Source of the DNA: Variovorax flavidus
Lineage (GTDB): Bacteria; Pseudomonadota; Gammaproteobacteria; Burkholderiales; Burkholderiaceae_C
Direction of reading: 5' to 3'
Assembly (NCBI RefSeq): GCF_030317145.1
Contig: NZ_JASZYE010000003.1
Span: forward strand, 248,001-312,000
DNA length: 64,000 nucleotides
Shown: positions 1 through 8,870 of the stretch, one piece after another
How positions within the stretch are numbered: position 1 is the first letter of the stretch
Layout of the letters: each line of letters begins with the position of its first letter
Translations under genes and position numbers: made by a program
The notes under the pieces: model-generated
What the model was told of the DNA's origin: nothing
The model's database searches: none
The model's input: the letters and a program-made list of their open reading frames with translations, nothing else

Positions 1-2
1 GG

Positions 3-416
3 ACCTCCCCCGAACGGCACGGCGCGATGTCCGGCATCATGAAGGCGCAAATCGACTGGATTCCGCTGGCGCTCGGCGCGGTGCGGCCGACGCAGGGCAA
101 GACGCTGGCGGTCATGGAGGTCTCCGGCGGTTCGCAATCGTTCAATGCCATCAACCAGATGCGCGTGCTCGGCCGGTGGATGCGGATGCTGACCATCCCC
201 AACCAGTCGTCCGTCGCCAAGGCCTACCTCGAGTTCGACGAAGCCGGCCGCATGAAGCCTTCGAGCTACTACGACCGGGTGGTCGACGTGATGGAGGAGC
301 TGTTCAAGTTCACCCTGCTCACGCGCGACGTCAGCCCCTACCTGGTGGACCGGTACAGCGAGCGCAAGGAGAGTGCCGAAGAGCTGTCCAGGCGGGTCGG
401 CCAGCGCTCCATCTGA
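3..416 (+). CDS. arsH: ArsH-type NADPH-dependent FMN reductase, 3' part
   Basis: This is the C-terminal part of a flavodoxin-fold FMN reductase of the ArsH family. ArsH is usually found in arsenic-resistance operons, where it acts on organoarsenicals or oxidative stress in the cytoplasm. The reading frame is open from the window edge and reads [20 protein letters not shown], a typical ArsH active-site stretch. It continues through a [12 protein letters not shown] loop and a Tyr/Arg-rich tail. The start lies outside the window, so the first half is missing here only because of the edge. No arsenate reductase, ArsB or ArsR gene is visible downstream, so the rest of any ars operon would lie upstream. 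Confidence 0.88.
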   Translation, partial: TSPERHGAMSGIMKAQIDWIPLALGAVRPTQGKTLAVMEVSGGSQSFNAINQMRVLGRWMRMLTIPNQSSVAKAYLEFDEAGRMKPSSYYDRVVDVMEELFKFTLLTRDVSPYLVDRYSERKESAEELSRRVGQRSI

Positions 417-571
417 GCCGCGCGGCCGCACGCGCATCGCCGGTCAGGACGAAATTCACGCCGTTCGGCGGCGCCGTGCCGCGCGCGCGTCTTGCGCGTC
501 TTGAAAGTGGCCGCGCCGGACGTACACTGCGCCGGGCATTTCCCGTGCCTTCCAGTCCAACATCGCTGTCC

Positions 572-988
572 ATGAACATCCGCTTTGCAGATTCCGTTCC
601 ACAGGCCCTGTCCGACGAGGCCGCCGCCATTGCGCGGCAGAAGAAGGAACTACTCACTCGCCCGCAGAAGCTGCCCGCGTTCTCGATGGAACTTCGCGCG
701 CGGGAAGGTTATGCCTTCAAGGTCGGGCAGCGGTTGACGGTGGCGCTTCCCGCCATCGATCGCTATCTCGCAGCACCGACGACGGACGTTCCGCTGCATG
801 CGCCCGATGGCGAGGACGTGCGCGCGGTTCCGACGGCCACTCAGCTCAAGGTGATGCTGCGCGCGCACTTCAGCGGCGCCACGGTCAACGTGATCATCCT
901 GTCGGTGGAGCCTGCGCCGGTCCACGCGGGCAACCGCGAGGCGGTCTGGAAGGAAGCCGCGGCGACCGCGCGCGTCGTTTTCCAGTAA
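572..988 (+). CDS. Hypothetical protein, 138 aa
   Basis: I do not recognise a family. The ATG at 572 opens a 138-residue soluble protein with no signal peptide or membrane segment. It has a charged N-terminal helix (SDEAAAIARQKKEL), a central stretch that looks like beta strands (FKVGQRLTVALPAIDRYL) and a C-terminal strand TVNVIILSVEPAPV. The frame stays open further upstream, but the ATG begins the part with protein-like composition. It lies between arsH and the convergent tctC-type gene and looks monocistronic. Long overlapping frames on the other strand are high-GC shadows. Confidence 0.6.
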   Translation: MNIRFADSVPQALSDEAAAIARQKKELLTRPQKLPAFSMELRAREGYAFKVGQRLTVALPAIDRYLAAPTTDVPLHAPDGEDVRAVPTATQLKVMLRAHFSGATVNVIILSVEPAPVHAGNREAVWKEAAATARVVFQ

Positions 989-1017
989 GCCGCCTTTTTC
1001 GCCGGTGATCCGGCAGC

Positions 1018-1995
1018 TCAATCCGGCTTGATGTTGGCTTCGCGGATCAGCTTGCCGTAGCGCGCGGCGTCGTCCTTGACCAGCTTGCCGAACAACTCGG
1101 GCGCGCCTGGCAATGCCACGCCGCCAGCCGCAGCCAGCTGGTCGCGCACTTCGCTGGATTCGAGCGCCTTCTGCACGGCCTCATGCACCTTCGCCAGGAT
1201 CGGCTTCGGCAGGCCGGCCGGAGCGACGAAGCCGTACCAGACGCTGGACTCGAATCCGGGATAGCCGGACTCCGCCACGGTCGGCACGCCCGGCAGCACC
1301 GCGGAGCGCTCGGGGCTCATGACGGCCAGCACGCGCAGCTTGCCGCCCTTCACCAGCGGCAGCGCCTCCAGCGCATTCACCGCCACCACGTCGACGTGGC
1401 CGCCGAGCACGTCGGTGAGTGCCTGCGCGCCGCCCTTGTAGGGCACGTGCCGCCATGAGAGCCCGGCCGTGTGCTGGAACAGTTCCATCGCCAGATGCGG
1501 TGTCGAGCCGTTGCCCGGCGTCGCCACGCTGATGGTGCCGGGCTTGGCCTTGGTCGCTGCCGACAACTGCGCCAGCGTCTTGATCTCCGATCCCTCGCGC
1601 ACGGCCAGCACCACGGGCACCCTTCCAACCAGTGACACCGGCGTCAGGTCGCGCTCCAGGTCGTAGGGCACCGGCTGGAACAGCGACGGATTCACGGCGA
1701 GCGCGTTGGCCGCCAGCAGCAGCGTGTAGCCGTCGGGCGGGCTGGCGATGAGCGCCTTGACGGCGATGTTCGTGCCGGCGCCCGGCTTGTTCTCGACGAT
1801 GACGGGCTGCCCGAGGGTGGCGGCCATGCGCTGGCCGACCGAGCGTGCGATGGCATCCACCGCGCCGCCGGCGCTGTAGCCGACAAGGATCTTGATCGGC
1901 TTGGATGGATAGGCATCGGCCGCCGTCGCGCTCAAGGCGGCGAGGGGCAGCGATGCGACGAGCGCGAATGCGCAACGAAAGAAAAAGGATCTCAT
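1018..1995 (-). CDS. Tripartite tricarboxylate transporter receptor (Bug/TctC family)
   Basis: This is a periplasmic solute receptor of the Bug (TctC) family, which captures carboxylates for a TctAB membrane pair. The 325-residue protein starts at the ATG at 1995 with a signal peptide (MRSFFFRCAFALVASLPLAA) that probably ends at ATA-AD. The mature part opens with the family signature YPSKPIKILVGYSAGGAVD. It also has VENKPGAGTNIA and the domain-2 motif VPTVAESGYPGFE. The gene is last in the gallate operon, 90 bases after galA. No tctA or tctB lies beside it. The ligand is unknown; gallate or a pathway acid is an inference from position. Confidence 0.88.
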   Translation of the reverse strand: MRSFFFRCAFALVASLPLAALSATAADAYPSKPIKILVGYSAGGAVDAIARSVGQRMAATLGQPVIVENKPGAGTNIAVKALIASPPDGYTLLLAANALAVNPSLFQPVPYDLERDLTPVSLVGRVPVVLAVREGSEIKTLAQLSAATKAKPGTISVATPGNGSTPHLAMELFQHTAGLSWRHVPYKGGAQALTDVLGGHVDVVAVNALEALPLVKGGKLRVLAVMSPERSAVLPGVPTVAESGYPGFESSVWYGFVAPAGLPKPILAKVHEAVQKALESSEVRDQLAAAGGVALPGAPELFGKLVKDDAARYGKLIREANIKPD

Positions 1996-2040
1996 GGGTA
2001 GTTCCGAAGGTTCAACGAATGGAGGGCAAGAAAGCCCGCG

Positions 2041-2083
2041 GAGAGGGGTAGGCGGCCACACGAAGTGGGCAAGCCTGGGGGTG
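2041..2083 (-). repeat. Short copy of dispersed 3'-end repeat
   Basis: The block ggtaggcggccacacgaagt followed by gggcaagcctggggg matches the conserved half of larger repeats at 42648-42740, 50218-50314 and 53600-53692. On the minus strand it begins two bases after the galA stop codon (2086-2088). The hairpin half seen in the other copies is absent here. Similar intergenic elements are common in Comamonadaceae genomes; the function is unknown. Confidence 0.7.
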
Positions 2084-2085
2084 GT

Positions 2086-3369
2086 TCATTTGTTCCACGT
2101 CTGTGCCTTGGCATCCTTGCCGGCGACCGAATAGAGGGCGCCGGGGGCGTTGCGCGTCTGCTGGAATGCTTCCAACGTCTGGCCGCGCATGGCGGCATAG
2201 ATGTGCAGGTTCGACACGCCGATGACCGCGCCGAGCTTCTCCAGCATGAAGAAGATGACGCCGTAGTGGATCAGGCCTCGCCAGTCGCGCCGGCGCACCA
2301 GGTCGCGCTCCTGCGCGGTCAGCTCCGCCGCCTCGAACGCGGCCTCCTCGTCCGCGAGGAACTGCGCCCGGTGCTCGGGGCGCGTCATGCCATGCAGGAA
2401 CTTGTTGAGGCGGTAGGCGCGCACGCTGGTCTCCAGCGAGAAGGGATAGGTGCCCTCGAGTGCTTCGACGCCCGCGAGTTGCTCGTTCATGTGGCGCCGA
2501 TGCCGCTCCACCTCGCCGGCGACCGGCGGGCTCGCGAGGTTCTCGTAGATCTGGGTCGCGATGCCGGTCATCGACGGCAGGTAGTAGCTCTGGTGCGTCT
2601 TGCGCACGTTGGCCGACAGGGCGCCGCGCATGACCAGCCACATGATGACTTCGGCGCCTTCCATGCCGCCGAGGGTTGCCAGCTCGGCCTGCGTCATTTC
2701 GGTGAGTCGCACCGGGTCGTTCTCGATCAGGTCGAGGAACTGCGCGTCCCACGCCGTGTTGTTGAAGCCCGCGCGCTCGCCGTGCACCTGGTGCGACAAC
2801 CCGCCGGTGGCGACGATGGCGACCTTCAGGTCTTCCGGGTAGCTCTCGATGGCGCGACGCAGCGCCTGCCCGAGGCGGTAGCAGCGCCGCGCCGATGGCA
2901 CGGGCGACTGCAGCACGCCGACCTGCAGCGGGATCACCGGCACCGTCCAGTCGGGCTGGTGGGGGCACAGCAGCGACAGCGGCGAGAAGACGCCGTGGTC
3001 CAGCGCCCGGTCCTGGAAGAAGGACATGTCGAACTCGTCCGCCACCAGCGAACGGCCGATGTGCCGCGCCAGCGCGGGATGTCCGGCAACCGACGGCAGA
3101 TCCCTCGCGCCACCGCCCTCGTCCGCCACCGCATGACGCTCGCCCACACCCAGGGCGAAAGCCGAGTAGTGGTCGAAGAAGAAGGAACTGACGTGGTCGT
3201 TGTAGATGAAGAACAGGACGTCCGGCTGTTGTTCGGCCAGCCAGCGCTGCACCGGTTCGAAGTCCTTGAAGATGGGGGCCCAGACCGGGTCGTCCTGCTT
3301 GTTCTTGTCGAAGGCGAAGCCGATGGTCGGGGTGTGGGAGCAGGAGACGGCGCCGATGATGCGAGCCAT
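2086..3369 (-). CDS. galA: Gallate dioxygenase (fused LigB/LigA-type extradiol dioxygenase)
   Basis: This is a type II extradiol dioxygenase predicted to cleave gallate to 4-oxalomesaconate with Fe(II) and O2 in the cytoplasm. At 427 residues it matches the length of GalA/DesB enzymes (about 420), which fuse a LigB-like catalytic domain to a LigA-like C-terminal domain; protocatechuate 4,5-dioxygenase has these as separate subunits. The N-terminus carries the metal-site region SCSHTPTIGFAFD, and the next LigB landmarks are FIYNDHVSSFF and TGGLSHQVHG. The LigA-like part is near residues 300-420 and includes RAYRLNKFLHGM and LIHYGVIFFMLEKLG. It sits between two Bug receptor genes in an operon with all lower-pathway enzymes. 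Protocatechuate as a side substrate cannot be excluded. Confidence 0.9.
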   Translation of the reverse strand: MARIIGAVSCSHTPTIGFAFDKNKQDDPVWAPIFKDFEPVQRWLAEQQPDVLFFIYNDHVSSFFFDHYSAFALGVGERHAVADEGGGARDLPSVAGHPALARHIGRSLVADEFDMSFFQDRALDHGVFSPLSLLCPHQPDWTVPVIPLQVGVLQSPVPSARRCYRLGQALRRAIESYPEDLKVAIVATGGLSHQVHGERAGFNNTAWDAQFLDLIENDPVRLTEMTQAELATLGGMEGAEVIMWLVMRGALSANVRKTHQSYYLPSMTGIATQIYENLASPPVAGEVERHRRHMNEQLAGVEALEGTYPFSLETSVRAYRLNKFLHGMTRPEHRAQFLADEEAAFEAAELTAQERDLVRRRDWRGLIHYGVIFFMLEKLGAVIGVSNLHIYAAMRGQTLEAFQQTRNAPGALYSVAGKDAKAQTWNK

Positions 3370-3387
3370 GATGAATCCTTGTTGGTT

Positions 3388-4374
3388 TCAGTCGAGCGAG
3401 ACGTTCGCCTGCTTGATCACCGCGGCCATGCGCTTGGACTCGCCCTGCACGTACAGCTCGAACTTGTCGCGCGTGACCGGGAAGGGCTCATAGCCGAAGG
3501 CGACGAACTTGGCCTTGAAATCGGGGTCGGCCAGGGCCTTCTCCACATCGCGCCGGATCTTGTCGCTCACGGCGCGCGGCAGGCCGGCCGGTGCGGCCAG
3601 CGTCGTCCAGCCGACGACCTCGAAGCCTGCGGGACCGCCGGATTCAGCCACCGTCGGCACGTCCGGGAACGCCGGATGGCGCTGCGGCGCAGCCACGGCC
3701 AGATAGCGCAGCTTGCCGGCCCGCTGCATGGCGCCCGCCGAACCCAGCGTGCCGAGCGCGAAGGACAGCTCGTTGGTCGCGACGCTGGTGTAGAGCTGCG
3801 TGGTCTCCTTGTAGATGACGTGCGTCATCTGCGTGCCCGTCATCGTCTCGAACAGCGCCGAGCCCAGGTGCACCGGATTGCCGATGGACCATGAGCCGTA
3901 GTTGAGCTTGCCGGGGTTGGCCTTGGCATCGGCCACGATCTGCCCGACCGACTTGTACTTGCTGTCCGTCGCCACGGTGAAGAAGAAGTTGGTGCGGAAC
4001 AGCGGCGCAATCTGCTCGAAGTCCTTCACCGGGTCGTAGGGCAGCTTCTTGAACAGGTACGGATAGGCGACGAGGTGCACGTTGTCGAGCTGGATCAGGT
4101 CGTGCCCATCGGTCGCACCACGCCTGAAGGCATCGATGGCGATGAAACCATTGCCGCCCGGTCGGTTCTCGACCGTCACCGGCTTGCCCCAGGTACGGCT
4201 GAGCTTGTCGGCCAGCAGGCGCACCACACCTTCAGGGCCGCTGCCGACCGGGAAGGGCGTGATGATGCGCACCGGCCGGGTGGGGAAATCCTGCGAGTGG
4301 GAAGGCGTCGCGGCCAGGGTCAGCACGGCTGCAGCGAAAGTCCCCAGGGCCATGGATGCGTTGAGCTTTTTCAT
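3388..4374 (-). CDS. Tripartite tricarboxylate transporter receptor (Bug/TctC family)
   Basis: This is a second Bug-family periplasmic receptor, 328 residues from the ATG at 4374. The signal peptide MKKLNASMALGTFAAAVLTL is cut near SHS-QD. The family signature follows as FPTRPVRIITPFPVGSGPEG, then VENRPGGNGFIAIDAF and the domain-2 motif VPTVAESGGPAGFEVVGW. It is only distantly similar to the receptor at 1018-1995, so the two may bind different ligands. Its place between ligK (11 bases upstream) and galA (18 bases downstream) implies co-transcription with gallate catabolism. It lacks a local TctAB pair and presumably borrows one, perhaps the pair at 26816-28888. Confidence 0.9.
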   Translation of the reverse strand: MKKLNASMALGTFAAAVLTLAATPSHSQDFPTRPVRIITPFPVGSGPEGVVRLLADKLSRTWGKPVTVENRPGGNGFIAIDAFRRGATDGHDLIQLDNVHLVAYPYLFKKLPYDPVKDFEQIAPLFRTNFFFTVATDSKYKSVGQIVADAKANPGKLNYGSWSIGNPVHLGSALFETMTGTQMTHVIYKETTQLYTSVATNELSFALGTLGSAGAMQRAGKLRYLAVAAPQRHPAFPDVPTVAESGGPAGFEVVGWTTLAAPAGLPRAVSDKIRRDVEKALADPDFKAKFVAFGYEPFPVTRDKFELYVQGESKRMAAVIKQANVSLD

Positions 4375-4385
4375 GGTGTCTCCAG

Positions 4386-5087
4386 TCAGTCGATGTAGCG
4401 CAGGCCCGCCTTGGCCAAAGGCTCGCGCATGGCGTACATGTCGAGGCCGAGTTCGCCGGCCGCGAAGCGCGCACGCTTGCTTGTCTCGTTGGCTTCGCGG
4501 GCTTCGGCCGCGTCGGCCACCTGCTGCGCGCGCGCGGCCGGCACCACCACCACGCCGTCGATGTCGGCCACCACAACGTCGCCCGGTTGCACCAGCGCGC
4601 CAGCGCACACCACCGGCACGTTGACCGAACCGAGCGTCGCCTTGATCGTTCCCTTGGAATGGATGGCGCGGCTGAACACCGGGAAGTTCATCGCGGTGAG
4701 GTCGCGCACGTCGCGCACGCCGCCGTCGATCACGAGGCCCTTGCATCCGCGCGCTTTGAAGGAGGTCGCGAGCAGGTCGCCGAAGAAGCCGTCGGTGCTG
4801 TCGGCGGTGCAGGCCGCGACCACCACGTCGCCGGGCTGGATCTGCTCGGCAGCCACGTGCAGCATCCAGTTGTCGCCCGGCTGCAGCAGCACGGTGACGA
4901 CGGGGCCGCAGAAGTGCGCTTCAGGGTAGATCGGGCGGATGCGCGGTTGCATGAGCCCCAGGCGGCCGAGCGCCTCGTGCACGGTGGACACGCCGAAGCG
5001 CGAAAGCTTCTCGACGGCGGCCGGGTCGGCACGCGTGATGCGGCGATGGACGACGCCGAGTTCCTGGAGGGTGCTGGATGAGGTCAT
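4386..5087 (-). CDS. ligK: 4-carboxy-4-hydroxy-2-oxoadipate aldolase (RraA fold)
   Basis: This is a class II aldolase of the RraA-like fold, predicted to split 4-carboxy-4-hydroxy-2-oxoadipate into pyruvate and oxaloacetate with a divalent metal. It is the last step of gallate and protocatechuate-4,5 catabolism. At 233 residues it has the family length (about 227-235). The core motif [14 protein letters not shown] near residue 117 provides the conserved Asp/Arg pair. [11 protein letters not shown] near the N-terminus and [15 protein letters not shown] complete the fold. It begins 4 bases after the ligJ stop. RraA homologues are sometimes labelled RNase E inhibitors, but the catabolic context makes the aldolase call clear. 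Confidence 0.9.
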   Translation of the reverse strand: MTSSSTLQELGVVHRRITRADPAAVEKLSRFGVSTVHEALGRLGLMQPRIRPIYPEAHFCGPVVTVLLQPGDNWMLHVAAEQIQPGDVVVAACTADSTDGFFGDLLATSFKARGCKGLVIDGGVRDVRDLTAMNFPVFSRAIHSKGTIKATLGSVNVPVVCAGALVQPGDVVVADIDGVVVVPAARAQQVADAAEAREANETSKRARFAAGELGLDMYAMREPLAKAGLRYID

Positions 5088-5091
5088 GTGT

Positions 5092-6120
5092 TCAGAGTCC
5101 CTTGGCAGTCAATGCGCGATCGAGGCGCGGATAGACGCGGCGGGCATTGCCCTCGTAGACCTTGTAGCGCGCGTCGTCGTCGAGCATCGGCGTCGCGTCG
5201 ATGTAGCGGCGCGTGTCGTCGTAGGGGAAGCCGGTTTCCGGATCGATGCCGCGCACGGCGCCGATCATCTCGCTGGCGAAGAGGATGTTGTCGACCGGGA
5301 TCACGCGCGTCAGCAGGTCGATGCCCGGCTGGTGGTAGACGCAGGTGTCGAAGAAGATGTTGTTGAGCAGGTGGTCCTTCAGCAGCGGCTTCTTCAGCTC
5401 CTGCGCGAGACCGCGGAAGCGTCCCCAGTGGTAGGGCACCGCGCCGCCGCCATGCGGGATCACGAAGCGCAGCGTCGGGAAGTCCTTGAACAGATCGGAA
5501 GTCAGGCACTGCATGAAGGCCGTGGTGTCGGCATTCAGGTAGTGCGCGCCGGTGGTGTGGAAGCAGGCATTGCAGCTCGTGCTCACGTGCACCATCGCCG
5601 GGATGTCGTGCTCGACCATCTTCTCGTAGATCGGATACCAGTGGCGGTCCGACAGCGGCGGCGAGGTCCAGTGCCCACCGGACGGATCGGGGTTGAGATT
5701 GATGCCGACGAAGCCGTAGTCCTTGACGCAACGCTCCAGTTCCGGAATGCAGGTGCGCGGATCGACGCCAGGCGACTGCGGCAGCATGGCCGCGCCGATG
5801 AAGTGGTCCGGAAAGAGCTGCGCGACGCGGTGGCACAGCTCGTTGCAGATCGCGGCCCAGGTGGCGCTCGTCTCGAAGTTGCCGATGTGGTGCGCCATGA
5901 AGCTCGCACGCGGCGAGAAGATGGTCAGGTCGCTGCCGCGCTCGCGCATCTTCTGGAGCTGGTTGCTTTCGATGGATTCGCGCAGCTCGTCGTCGCTGAT
6001 CTTGAGCGACGAGGGCGATGGCGTCTCCGCCGGATTGCCGAGGCTGGCGATCTGGCGGTTGCGCCATTCCTCCAGGGCCTTGGGGGCAGTGGTGTAGTGA
6101 CCGTGGCAGTCGATGATCAT
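5092..6120 (-). CDS. ligJ: 4-oxalomesaconate hydratase, amidohydrolase superfamily (LigJ type)
   Basis: This is a metal-dependent TIM-barrel enzyme predicted to hydrate 4-oxalomesaconate to 4-carboxy-4-hydroxy-2-oxoadipate. The 342-residue protein opens with [20 protein letters not shown], whose H-x-H is the first metal motif and is characteristic of LigJ. Further metal or active-site landmarks are [24 protein letters not shown] and [17 protein letters not shown]. It lies between galD and ligK with very short gaps. Pseudomonas putida uses an unrelated PIG-L-type hydratase (GalB) at this step, so this operon pairs a gal-type dioxygenase with a lig-type hydratase. Confidence 0.9.
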   Translation of the reverse strand: MIIDCHGHYTTAPKALEEWRNRQIASLGNPAETPSPSSLKISDDELRESIESNQLQKMRERGSDLTIFSPRASFMAHHIGNFETSATWAAICNELCHRVAQLFPDHFIGAAMLPQSPGVDPRTCIPELERCVKDYGFVGINLNPDPSGGHWTSPPLSDRHWYPIYEKMVEHDIPAMVHVSTSCNACFHTTGAHYLNADTTAFMQCLTSDLFKDFPTLRFVIPHGGGAVPYHWGRFRGLAQELKKPLLKDHLLNNIFFDTCVYHQPGIDLLTRVIPVDNILFASEMIGAVRGIDPETGFPYDDTRRYIDATPMLDDDARYKVYEGNARRVYPRLDRALTAKGL

Positions 6121-6144
6121 GCAGTTTCCAGTCTTCTCTTCGAT

Positions 6145-7236
6145 TCAGGGGTTGCGTGGCACCAGCACCTGGCCGCGAAAGAGCGGACGTGCGGTGCGCA
6201 GGAGTGCGGCGCCGGCGATGGCGAGGCCGCTCTCGTCCATCAGCAGGCGCACGGTGAATTCGCCGGTCGGGTGCTCCACCGACAGGTCGTGCCGCGGCGC
6301 CGGCCCCAGGCGGCACAGCGGCTCGGTCACGGTGCCCGGCAGCACGCAGGCCGAGGCCACCGAGACCGCGCCCAGCACGCCGATGGCGTCGTGGCACTTG
6401 CGCGGGATGAAGGTGCGCGTGTTCAGCGAGCCGCCGGCTTGCGCGGGCGACACCAGCGTCATCTTGGGCACGACCTTGGCGCTCACGTCGCCCAGCCCCA
6501 TGCGCTGGCCGGCCTGGAGGCGGATCGACTCGATGCGCGCCTTGAGCGCTGAGTTGGCGTCCAGTTCGGCCGGCGTCTCGTTGCCGGTGCAGCCGAGGTC
6601 CGCAGCACGCATCACGACGACCGGCATGCCGTTGTCGATGCAGGTGACGTCGACGCCGTCGATGCGATCGGTGGCCTCGCCCGTCGGCAGCAATGCGCCG
6701 CAGCTCGAACCCACGATGTCGGAGAAGCGCAGCTCGATCGGAGAACCTTCGCCGGGTACGCCGCTGATGTGCGTGTCGCCGCTGTAGGCCACCCGACCGC
6801 CGGGCGTCTGCACGACGGCGTCGCAGTAGGAGTTGGTGTTGACCATGCGGATGCGCACCACGGATTCCTGCGGCTGCGTTGCGACAAGGCCCTCTTCCAG
6901 CGCGAACGGCCCGACGGCCGCGAGGATGTTGCCGCAGGTGGGCGCATAGTCGACACGCGACTCGCCCGCCACCACCTGGCCGAACAGGTAGTCCACGTCG
7001 GCGCGCGAATCCTTCGAGCGCGAAATGATCGCCACCTTGGTGGTGAGCGGATTGCCGCCGCCGATGCCGTCGATCTGCCGTGCGTCGGGATGGCCCATCG
7101 CGGCGAGGATGAGCGCGTCGCGCGCGCCCGGTTCGCTGGGCAGGTCGCCCGCGTGGAAAAAGGCGGCCTTGGAGGTGCCGCCGCGCATCCACACGCAAGG
7201 GATCGCATCGAGGCTGCTGAAGGAGATCGTCGACAT
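6145..7236 (-). CDS. galD: 4-oxalomesaconate tautomerase (PrpF family)
   Basis: This is predicted to convert the keto form of 4-oxalomesaconate to the enol form, the substrate of the hydratase. The 363-residue protein has the two-domain diaminopimelate-epimerase-like fold of PrpF proteins. Signatures are CVWMRGGTSKAAFFHAGDLP near residue 14, DGIGGGNPLTTKVAIIS, DYAPTCGNILAAVGPFA and the second cysteine region GSSCGALLPTGEATD. It is the first gene of the minus-strand operon, 24 bases before ligJ. The upstream 142 bases separate it from the divergent LysR gene, the usual arrangement for LysR control. PrpF aconitate isomerase is the alternative, ruled unlikely by context. Confidence 0.9.
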   Translation of the reverse strand: MSTISFSSLDAIPCVWMRGGTSKAAFFHAGDLPSEPGARDALILAAMGHPDARQIDGIGGGNPLTTKVAIISRSKDSRADVDYLFGQVVAGESRVDYAPTCGNILAAVGPFALEEGLVATQPQESVVRIRMVNTNSYCDAVVQTPGGRVAYSGDTHISGVPGEGSPIELRFSDIVGSSCGALLPTGEATDRIDGVDVTCIDNGMPVVVMRAADLGCTGNETPAELDANSALKARIESIRLQAGQRMGLGDVSAKVVPKMTLVSPAQAGGSLNTRTFIPRKCHDAIGVLGAVSVASACVLPGTVTEPLCRLGPAPRHDLSVEHPTGEFTVRLLMDESGLAIAGAALLRTARPLFRGQVLVPRNP

Positions 7237-7271
7237 GGGCCGTAGTCTCGGCCGAAAGGGCTGCGTCCGGT

Positions 7272-7299
7272 GTGAGTTCTAATTTCGCTGCGTTCTCAC
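7272..7299. promoter_or_regulatory. Candidate LysR binding region between galD and its regulator
   Basis: An imperfect dyad GTGAG...CTCAC (arms 7272-7276 and 7295-7299) lies in an AT-richer stretch of the 142-base divergent gap, 36 bases upstream of the galD start. A second small dyad, GGGT-TT-ACCC, occupies 7315-7324. Position fits a LysR regulator that drives galD and represses itself. Neither repeat is long enough to be convincing alone. Confidence 0.3.
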
Positions 7300-7378
7300 T
7301 TTTTTATTGACCGAGGGTTTACCCTTTACACCTCACACCCCGTCCGTTACTTGAAGCTACCCTGCCGGAGCCTTCACC

Positions 7379-8644
7379 TTGCCATCGACAAAAGTTATCG
7401 AGAAGCCCCGGGTTGCGCAGCCGGATCCCTTTGCGATCAACCTGCGGCACCTGCAGGCTTTCGCGAGCGTCGCGACGAGCGGCAGCGTGACGCAGGCCGC
7501 CGAGAACCTGTTCCGCGTGGCATCCGCGGTCACGCGCGCGGTCGGCGAACTGGAGGCATCGCTGGGCGTCCCCCTCTTCGAGCGCAGGGCGCGAGGCATG
7601 CTGCTGACCGTCTACGGCAAGGCCGTGTTCGCGCGCGCGGTGCGTGTGGAGCAGGAATTCGTCGCGGCCAGCCTGGAGTTGCTGCCGAGCGATGGCGCGC
7701 GCAGGCTGGATGCGCGGGGCCTGCTGACGGCCATGTTCAGCGGGCGACGGCTGGCGCTCTTCGCCGGCCTGGCCGAAATGCACAACATGCCTGCCGTCGC
7801 GCGCGCCTTCGGCGTGACGCAGCCCGCACTCAGTGCACTGGTGCGTGATCTGGAAGAGCGATCCGGCTGCGCCCTCTTCACGCGTTCGGCGCGCGGCGTG
7901 CGGCCGACGCGATCCGGCGAGCTGCTCGCGTTCCGCTGCAAGCGCGCATTGGCCGAACTGCGCAGCCTCGATTCCGATCTGGCGGCGATCCAGGGCGTCG
8001 TGCAGGGCAGCGTCATGGTCGGCGCGCTGCCGTTGTCGCGGACGCTGGTGCTGCCTGCGGCCATCTCGGCGCTGCTGGCCGAGCATCCACGGGTGCACGT
8101 CGGCACCGTGGAGAGCCCCTACGAGGTGCTCGCCGCCGCATTGCGCAGCGGCGAGGTGGACTTCATCCTGGGGGCGTTGCGGCCCGAGGCCGAAGCAAGG
8201 GATCTGGTGCAGGAGCCCCTGTTCGACGACCGCATTTCATTGATTGCCCGCGCGGACCATCCGCTCGCCACGGCGCCGGACATCGGCTTCGCGCAGTTGC
8301 GGCAGGCGGGCTGGGTGTTGTCGCGGCGGGGCTCGCCCTCGCGCGAACTGCTGGAGCGCTTCTTCCATCACGCGGGGCAATCGGCGCCGGAGCCCGCCGT
8401 CGAGACGGGCGACCTGGCGCTGCTGCGCGGACTGCTGCTGCGAAGCGACATGGTGACGGCCATCTCCGCGCATCAGCTTCACTACGAGATCGAGGCCGGG
8501 ACCCTGGTGGTGCTGAACTTTCCGCTGGCCAGCACCCGGCGGCAGATCGGGATCACGCAGCGCGGCGGCGCCCTGGCGGCGCCGTGCGCACTGGCACTGA
8601 TGGAAGAGATCCGCCATTGCGTGAAGCGGCTGCCTTCCTATTGA
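7379..8644 (+). CDS. LysR-type regulator with two HTH domains, probable gallate operon activator
   Basis: This is a LysR-type transcriptional regulator, 421 residues against about 300 for the family. The extra length is a second winged-helix domain. The first HTH spans about residues 21-80 (NLRHLQAFASVATSGSVTQA...PLFERRARG). The second spans about 122-182 (ALFAGLAEMHNMPAVARAFG...ALFTRSARG). A LysR ligand-binding domain follows from about 200. The start is a TTG at 7379 with GGAG 8 bases upstream; an in-frame stop lies just above it, and the next ATG falls inside the first HTH. It is divergent from galD and is expected to sense gallate or a pathway intermediate. Confidence 0.85.
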   Translation: MPSTKVIEKPRVAQPDPFAINLRHLQAFASVATSGSVTQAAENLFRVASAVTRAVGELEASLGVPLFERRARGMLLTVYGKAVFARAVRVEQEFVAASLELLPSDGARRLDARGLLTAMFSGRRLALFAGLAEMHNMPAVARAFGVTQPALSALVRDLEERSGCALFTRSARGVRPTRSGELLAFRCKRALAELRSLDSDLAAIQGVVQGSVMVGALPLSRTLVLPAAISALLAEHPRVHVGTVESPYEVLAAALRSGEVDFILGALRPEAEARDLVQEPLFDDRISLIARADHPLATAPDIGFAQLRQAGWVLSRRGSPSRELLERFFHHAGQSAPEPAVETGDLALLRGLLLRSDMVTAISAHQLHYEIEAGTLVVLNFPLASTRRQIGITQRGGALAAPCALALMEEIRHCVKRLPSY

Positions 8645-8870
8645 GGACAAGGAGCGACGGGGCCGGACCGGTCGGCTCTCCGAGGGCTCGATTCGGAGGA
8701 ATCTTATGTCTCCGCAATGGCACGAACAGCACAATCCGCCTGCTGCTGTCACGCTTCATCTGTCGGGCGCAGTCCACGGGAACGAAGCTCCTTGGACTGC
8801 GGCCTCGACTTCACCCACTCCCCGCCTTTTTCAGAACCTGCCGCCCGGCTCCTGGCCGGCCGAACGCTTT

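Noticed and set aside
5084..7198. Long minus-strand frame (about 700 codons) across ligJ and galD
   Set aside because: It is a shadow frame in high-GC coding DNA: Arg/Ala/Gly-rich, no recognisable domain, and it overlaps two well-supported genes on the same strand in another frame.
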